DNA of 64,000 nucleotides from Pedobacter frigiditerrae (GTDB taxonomy: Bacteria > Bacteroidota > Bacteroidia > Sphingobacteriales > Sphingobacteriaceae). The stretch's first letter is position 1. Every line of letters starts with the position of its first letter. The stretch covers positions 682,001 through 746,000 of the forward strand of contig NZ_JAVTSS010000001.1 in NCBI RefSeq assembly GCF_032678705.1, written 5' to 3'. Positions 60,781 to 64,000 of this stretch are shown one piece after another. Made by a program: the position numbers and the translations under genes. A model generated the notes under the pieces. The model had not been told where the DNA came from. It did not search any database and worked only from the letters and a program-made list of their open reading frames with translations.

Positions 60781-61818
60781 ATGAAAAAAATTAAAACGAT
60801 ATTTTACACGCTTATCTGCTTGAGCTTATACTCTTGCGCATCTGCTCAACAAGCCACACAAACGGCTCAAAAAACCGACGAATTAGCAGAAAAGATGCTG
60901 GTTTATCAATTGAGCAATGGAGCTTGGCCAAAGCAATTAGTTGGAGGTATTGTAGTTAAATATGAATTGCCATTAACTGATGCATTATTAGCTAAAATTA
61001 AAGCTACAGACTATATGCATGCTACTATTGATAATAAAGCAACCAGTAGAGAAATCAATGCATTAGTTAAGGCTTACAAAACCACTCAAAATAAAGCTTA
61101 TTTAGTCGCAGCAGAAAAAGGTATAGATTATCTGTTTAAAGCGCAATATGCAAATGGAGGTTGGCCACAATATTATCCTGATAAAAGTAGCTACAGAGCA
61201 GAAATTACTTATAATGATGATGCGATGATTAACGTGTTAAATATCATGTTAAACATTGCAGCCCAAACAAACGATTTTGAAGTAGTAAATAAAGCGTACA
61301 TCGCTAAAGCTGAAGATGCTGTAAAAAGAGGTTTAGATTGTATCTTAAAAACTCAAATTACCCAAAATGGGAAATTAACTATTTGGGCAGCACAATACGA
61401 CCAAAACACTTTAAAACCAGCTAAGGCTAGAAATTTTGAACCTGCTTCTTTAAGTACTTCAGAATCTGTAGGGATAGTTAGGTTTTTAATGCGCTTAAAA
61501 AATCCATCACCAGCTACAAAAAATGCCATTTCAAATGCAGTGGCTTGGTTCGATTCCTCAAAAATTGTAGGTTTTAAATTTGCTAAATTTCCTGATGGAA
61601 AAGATACAGGGCTAATTCCAGATGCTACGTCTACAATTTGGGCTAGATTTTATGATTTTCAAACCAATAAGCCAATTTTTGGAGATAGAGACAATTCAAT
61701 TAAATCAAACGTAGCAGATATTAGTTTCGAGCGTAGAAACGGATATGGATGGTACGGAACATGGGCAAATAATCTAATTCTTAAAGATTATCCAAAATGG
61801 CAGAAAAATAATCAATAA
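60781..61818 (+). CDS. Pectate lyase (PL10)
   Basis: 345 residues; signal peptide with a possible lipobox (LICLSLYSCASAQQ, Cys19). The PL10 (alpha/alpha)3 fold shows NGAWPKQLV, ATIDNKATSREINALV, NGGWPQYYPDKSSYRAEITYNDDAMINVL and SLSTSESVGIVRFLM, which hold the conserved Asp, Arg and Lys of the lyase active site. It cuts demethylated galacturonan by beta-elimination with calcium. It probably belongs to the GH28-GH105 transcript, 57 nt downstream and across a small repeat. Confidence 0.94.
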   Translation: MKKIKTIFYTLICLSLYSCASAQQATQTAQKTDELAEKMLVYQLSNGAWPKQLVGGIVVKYELPLTDALLAKIKATDYMHATIDNKATSREINALVKAYKTTQNKAYLVAAEKGIDYLFKAQYANGGWPQYYPDKSSYRAEITYNDDAMINVLNIMLNIAAQTNDFEVVNKAYIAKAEDAVKRGLDCILKTQITQNGKLTIWAAQYDQNTLKPAKARNFEPASLSTSESVGIVRFLMRLKNPSPATKNAISNAVAWFDSSKIVGFKFAKFPDGKDTGLIPDATSTIWARFYDFQTNKPIFGDRDNSIKSNVADISFERRNGYGWYGTWANNLILKDYPKWQKNNQ

Positions 61819-61885
61819 ACAGTTTACAGTTCTCAGTTTTCAAGTCCGGCAACTGCCAATTGTAAACTGGAAATTGAGAACTGAA
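61819..61885. repeat. Imperfect inverted repeat between PL10 and uxaB
   Basis: CAGTTTACAGTTCTCAG on the left is mirrored by TGTAAACTGG and TTGAGAACTG on the right, with AACTGCCAATTG between. It may serve as a terminator for the GH28-GH105-PL10 unit, although the T tract is weak. Confidence 0.55.
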
Positions 61886-61887
61886 TT

Positions 61888-61903
61888 CGGGAACGATTGC
61901 GCA
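61888..61903. promoter_or_regulatory. LacI-type operator candidate, site 4 (uxaB)
   Basis: CGGGAACGATTGCGCA, one base different from site 1. It precedes uxaB by 125 nt; a TAAAATTG -7-like box lies at 61946-61953. Confidence 0.65.
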
Positions 61904-62027
61904 AATATTTGCTTTCAAATAGGGTTTTTAATAGCTAAAAATACGTAAAATTGCTATAACCAAAAGCTGACAATGTGCTTTGATTTCTATCGTCGGCAAA
62001 TTTTAATTTGAAATTTGATATACAATA

Positions 62028-63527
62028 ATGATTCTATCTAAAGCAAATCTTAACCTTATCACTAAGGAAGATGTGATTGTGCCATCTGCAAATATTTTCG
62101 AACTTCCAGAAAAAGTATTGCAATTCGGAACTGGAGTTTTACTACGTGGCTTACCCGATTATTTTATAGATAAAGCAAATAAACAAGGTGTTTTTAACGG
62201 GAGAGTTGCTGTTGTAAAATCAACAAGTGGCGCTACAACCGAATTTGATGAACAAGATTCATTATATACGCTTTGCGTTAGAGGTATAGAAAATGGTCAA
62301 CCAGTTTCTCAAAATATCATTTCATCAGCAATAAGTAGGGTAATTTCTGCTAACGATGACTGGAATGCCATTCTTGAAATTGCAAAATCAAAAGACTTAT
62401 CGATTATTGTTTCAAATACTACCGAAGTTGGTATCCAGTTAGTAAACGAAAGTATTGACCAGAATCCGCCTGTTTCTTTTCCTGCTAAAGTATTGGCTGT
62501 TTTACACGAGAGATTTAAAGCTTTAGGTGCGATAAATAGTGGCTTAGTTATCGTTGCAACAGAGTTGATACCAGATAACGGTAAAAAATTGGGTTCAATA
62601 GTACTAGAGTTAGCTAAATTTAATAATCTAGGGGATGATTTCATTTTATGGTTACAAAATGAAAATAAGTTCTGTAATTCATTGGTTGATAGAATTGTAC
62701 CGGGTAAACCTGATGCTGCAACCTTAGCTAACTTACAAGATGAACTGGGCTATACAGATAATTTATTATCTATGAGCGAGCCTTATAGTTTATGGGCAAT
62801 CGAAGGTGGTGCTAAAGTAGCAGAAGCATTATCTTTTGCTAAAGTAGATAGTGGTGTTGTTATTGCTGAAGACATAGAAATTTATAGAGAATTAAAAGTT
62901 CGCTTATTAAACGGAACACATACTTTAAGTTCAGGAATTGCATTTCTATCAGGTATAGATACTGTTAAAAAAGCAATGACAAATGAGCAAATTAAAACTT
63001 ACATAGAGGTTTTAATGAGAAACGAAATTGGTCCGGCTATTCCTTACCAAGTTACAGAAGAGCAAACTACAGCATTTGCAGGTACTGTTAAAGACCGTTT
63101 CGCCAATCCTTCAATCGAACATTTGTGGATTAATATCACTTTTCAGTATACAATGAAAATGAAAATCCGCATTTTGCCATTGTTGCTTAATCATTATAAA
63201 TTGTTCAACAATGTTCCAGAAAATATCGCCTTTGGCTTTGCAGCCTACTTAACTTTTATGAAAGTAGCTAACGAAAAAGATGGTAAATATTATGGTTCTT
63301 ATAATGGTATCGATTATTTAATTACTGATGATAGTGCAAGTTATTTAAACAATATCTTATCATCAGATAGTTCAGATTATCCATCGGCTGTGCTAAGCGA
63401 TGTAGATTTCTGGAAAACAGATTTAAATTCATTGCCTTGTTTTACCCAAGCTGTAAGCGAAAAATACGAAGCAATTGCCAAAATCGGCATTGCAGATGCT
63501 CTAGTGAAATTAAACTCTTCTAATTAA
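62028..63527 (+). CDS. uxaB: Tagaturonate reductase (altronate oxidoreductase)
   Basis: 499 residues, mannitol-dehydrogenase superfamily. Rossmann start VLQFGTGVLLRGLPDYFIDKANKQGVFNG-type sequence near residue 30, then SNTTEVGI, VDRIVPGKP, YSLWAIEGG and the catalytic KVRLLNGTHTLSSG-type segment (here KVRLLNGTHTL). It reduces tagaturonate to altronate with NADH in galacturonate catabolism. It is cytoplasmic, and the next gene encodes the next enzyme. Confidence 0.96.
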   Translation: MILSKANLNLITKEDVIVPSANIFELPEKVLQFGTGVLLRGLPDYFIDKANKQGVFNGRVAVVKSTSGATTEFDEQDSLYTLCVRGIENGQPVSQNIISSAISRVISANDDWNAILEIAKSKDLSIIVSNTTEVGIQLVNESIDQNPPVSFPAKVLAVLHERFKALGAINSGLVIVATELIPDNGKKLGSIVLELAKFNNLGDDFILWLQNENKFCNSLVDRIVPGKPDAATLANLQDELGYTDNLLSMSEPYSLWAIEGGAKVAEALSFAKVDSGVVIAEDIEIYRELKVRLLNGTHTLSSGIAFLSGIDTVKKAMTNEQIKTYIEVLMRNEIGPAIPYQVTEEQTTAFAGTVKDRFANPSIEHLWINITFQYTMKMKIRILPLLLNHYKLFNNVPENIAFGFAAYLTFMKVANEKDGKYYGSYNGIDYLITDDSASYLNNILSSDSSDYPSAVLSDVDFWKTDLNSLPCFTQAVSEKYEAIAKIGIADALVKLNSSN

Positions 63528-63570
63528 TTTAACTAACTTAAACCTTTCAAAAAAAGAAAGTAGAATAGAT

Positions 63571-64000
63571 ATGAAACAACAGGTTCTAAAAGTCCATCCA
63601 CAAGATAATGTGCTTGTCGCTTTAACCGATTTAAAAGCTGGTCAAACAGTAAACTACCAAGGAGTCGATTATGTTTTAGTAGATGATATCGACGCTAAAC
63701 ATAAGTTTTACATGACCGATATGAATGCGGGCGATGAAGTAAGTATGTACGGAACTTTAGTTGGTAAAGTACAATTTACGGTAAGAGCTGGTTCTGTAAT
63801 GAATACTGATAATTTAAAACACGCCGCTGCTCCTTATGAGTTTCGACCTTATCATTACAGTTGGCAAGCTCCAGATGTTTCGAAATTTGAAGGAAGAACT
63901 TTTAATGGTTACCATCGCTCAGATGGCAAAGTTGGAACGGCTAATTACTGGTTATTTATTCCAACCGTATTCTGCGAAAATCGCAACTTAGATGTAATTC
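63571..64000 (+). CDS. uxaA: Altronate dehydratase, N-terminal part (cut by window end)
   Basis: 143 codons are visible, beginning MKQQVLKVHPQDNVLVALTD; the frame stays open to the window edge. The N-terminal SAF-like domain (DNVLVALTDLKAGQTV .. AKHKFYMTDMNAGDEVSMYG) and the start of the dehydratase domain (FNGYHRSDGKVGTANYWLF) are typical of UxaA. It converts altronate to 2-keto-3-deoxygluconate. It lies 43 nt after uxaB, same operon. Confidence 0.92.
   Translation, partial: MKQQVLKVHPQDNVLVALTDLKAGQTVNYQGVDYVLVDDIDAKHKFYMTDMNAGDEVSMYGTLVGKVQFTVRAGSVMNTDNLKHAAAPYEFRPYHYSWQAPDVSKFEGRTFNGYHRSDGKVGTANYWLFIPTVFCENRNLDVI

Overview
The window reads as a chromosomal segment of a low-GC Bacteroidota, most likely a Sphingobacteriaceae (Pedobacter-like) bacterium. 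Reasons: SusC/SusD-type outer-membrane pairs, a short 286-residue primary sigma factor, type III glutamine synthetase, a TonB-family energy transducer of the Bacteroidota type, promoters matching TTTG-N19-TAnnTTTG, almost no Shine-Dalgarno sequences, and many small intergenic repeats of the TGTCATCCTGAGC and GATTGCTTCG kinds. No rRNA, tRNA, CRISPR array, integrase or transposase gene was seen.

Layout. 0.1-9.6 kb: an FMN/Fe-S glutamate-synthase-like protein, asnS, two sensor histidine kinases that converge and overlap at their 3' ends, a gene-poor AT-rich stretch with terminator hairpins and a possible small RNA, and sucC with a structured leader. 8.8-12.6 kb: a minus-strand cluster (membrane protein, winged-helix regulator, small membrane protein, large DUF4153/4173-like membrane protein, ferritin-like protein). 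12.7-18.9 kb: a LolD-type ABC ATPase, a lone PreATP-grasp protein paired with a degenerate HAD protein, an S41 protease, a small protein, an M28 peptidase and a PhzF-like enzyme. 19-28 kb: a long-form GAPDH, rpoD, two DUF2975 proteins with a Cro-type regulator, an outer-membrane protein overlapping a metallophosphoesterase lipoprotein, an MBL hydrolase and lpdA. 28-45 kb: an Oar-like TonB receptor, dienelactone hydrolase, a D-2-hydroxyacid dehydrogenase, purM, glutamine synthetase III, a TonB protein, an asparagine synthetase with Ser in place of Cys2, a DUF4142 protein, and a siderophore-type TonB receptor with a palindromic operator candidate.

45.5-64 kb is a pectin utilisation locus: a LacI-family regulator divergent from susC, then susD, an FN3/beta-helix lipoprotein, CE12 acetylesterase, CE8 pectin methylesterase, GH43, GH28 polygalacturonase, GH105, PL10 pectate lyase, uxaB and the start of uxaA (cut by the window end). 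Logic: the surface proteins capture pectin; CE12 and CE8 remove acetyl and methyl groups; GH28 and PL10 cut the galacturonan; GH105 removes unsaturated ends; GH43 trims side chains; UxaB/UxaA carry tagaturonate through altronate to 2-keto-3-deoxygluconate. Four near-identical 16-bp sites lie before susC, CE12, GH28 and uxaB and are the best candidate operators of the LacI regulator.

The most interesting non-coding signal is a set of structured 5' leaders. sucC and lpdA share one element; glutamine synthetase III and the DUF4142 gene share another; all four end 23-24 nt before the start codon. I do not recognise either as a known riboswitch class.
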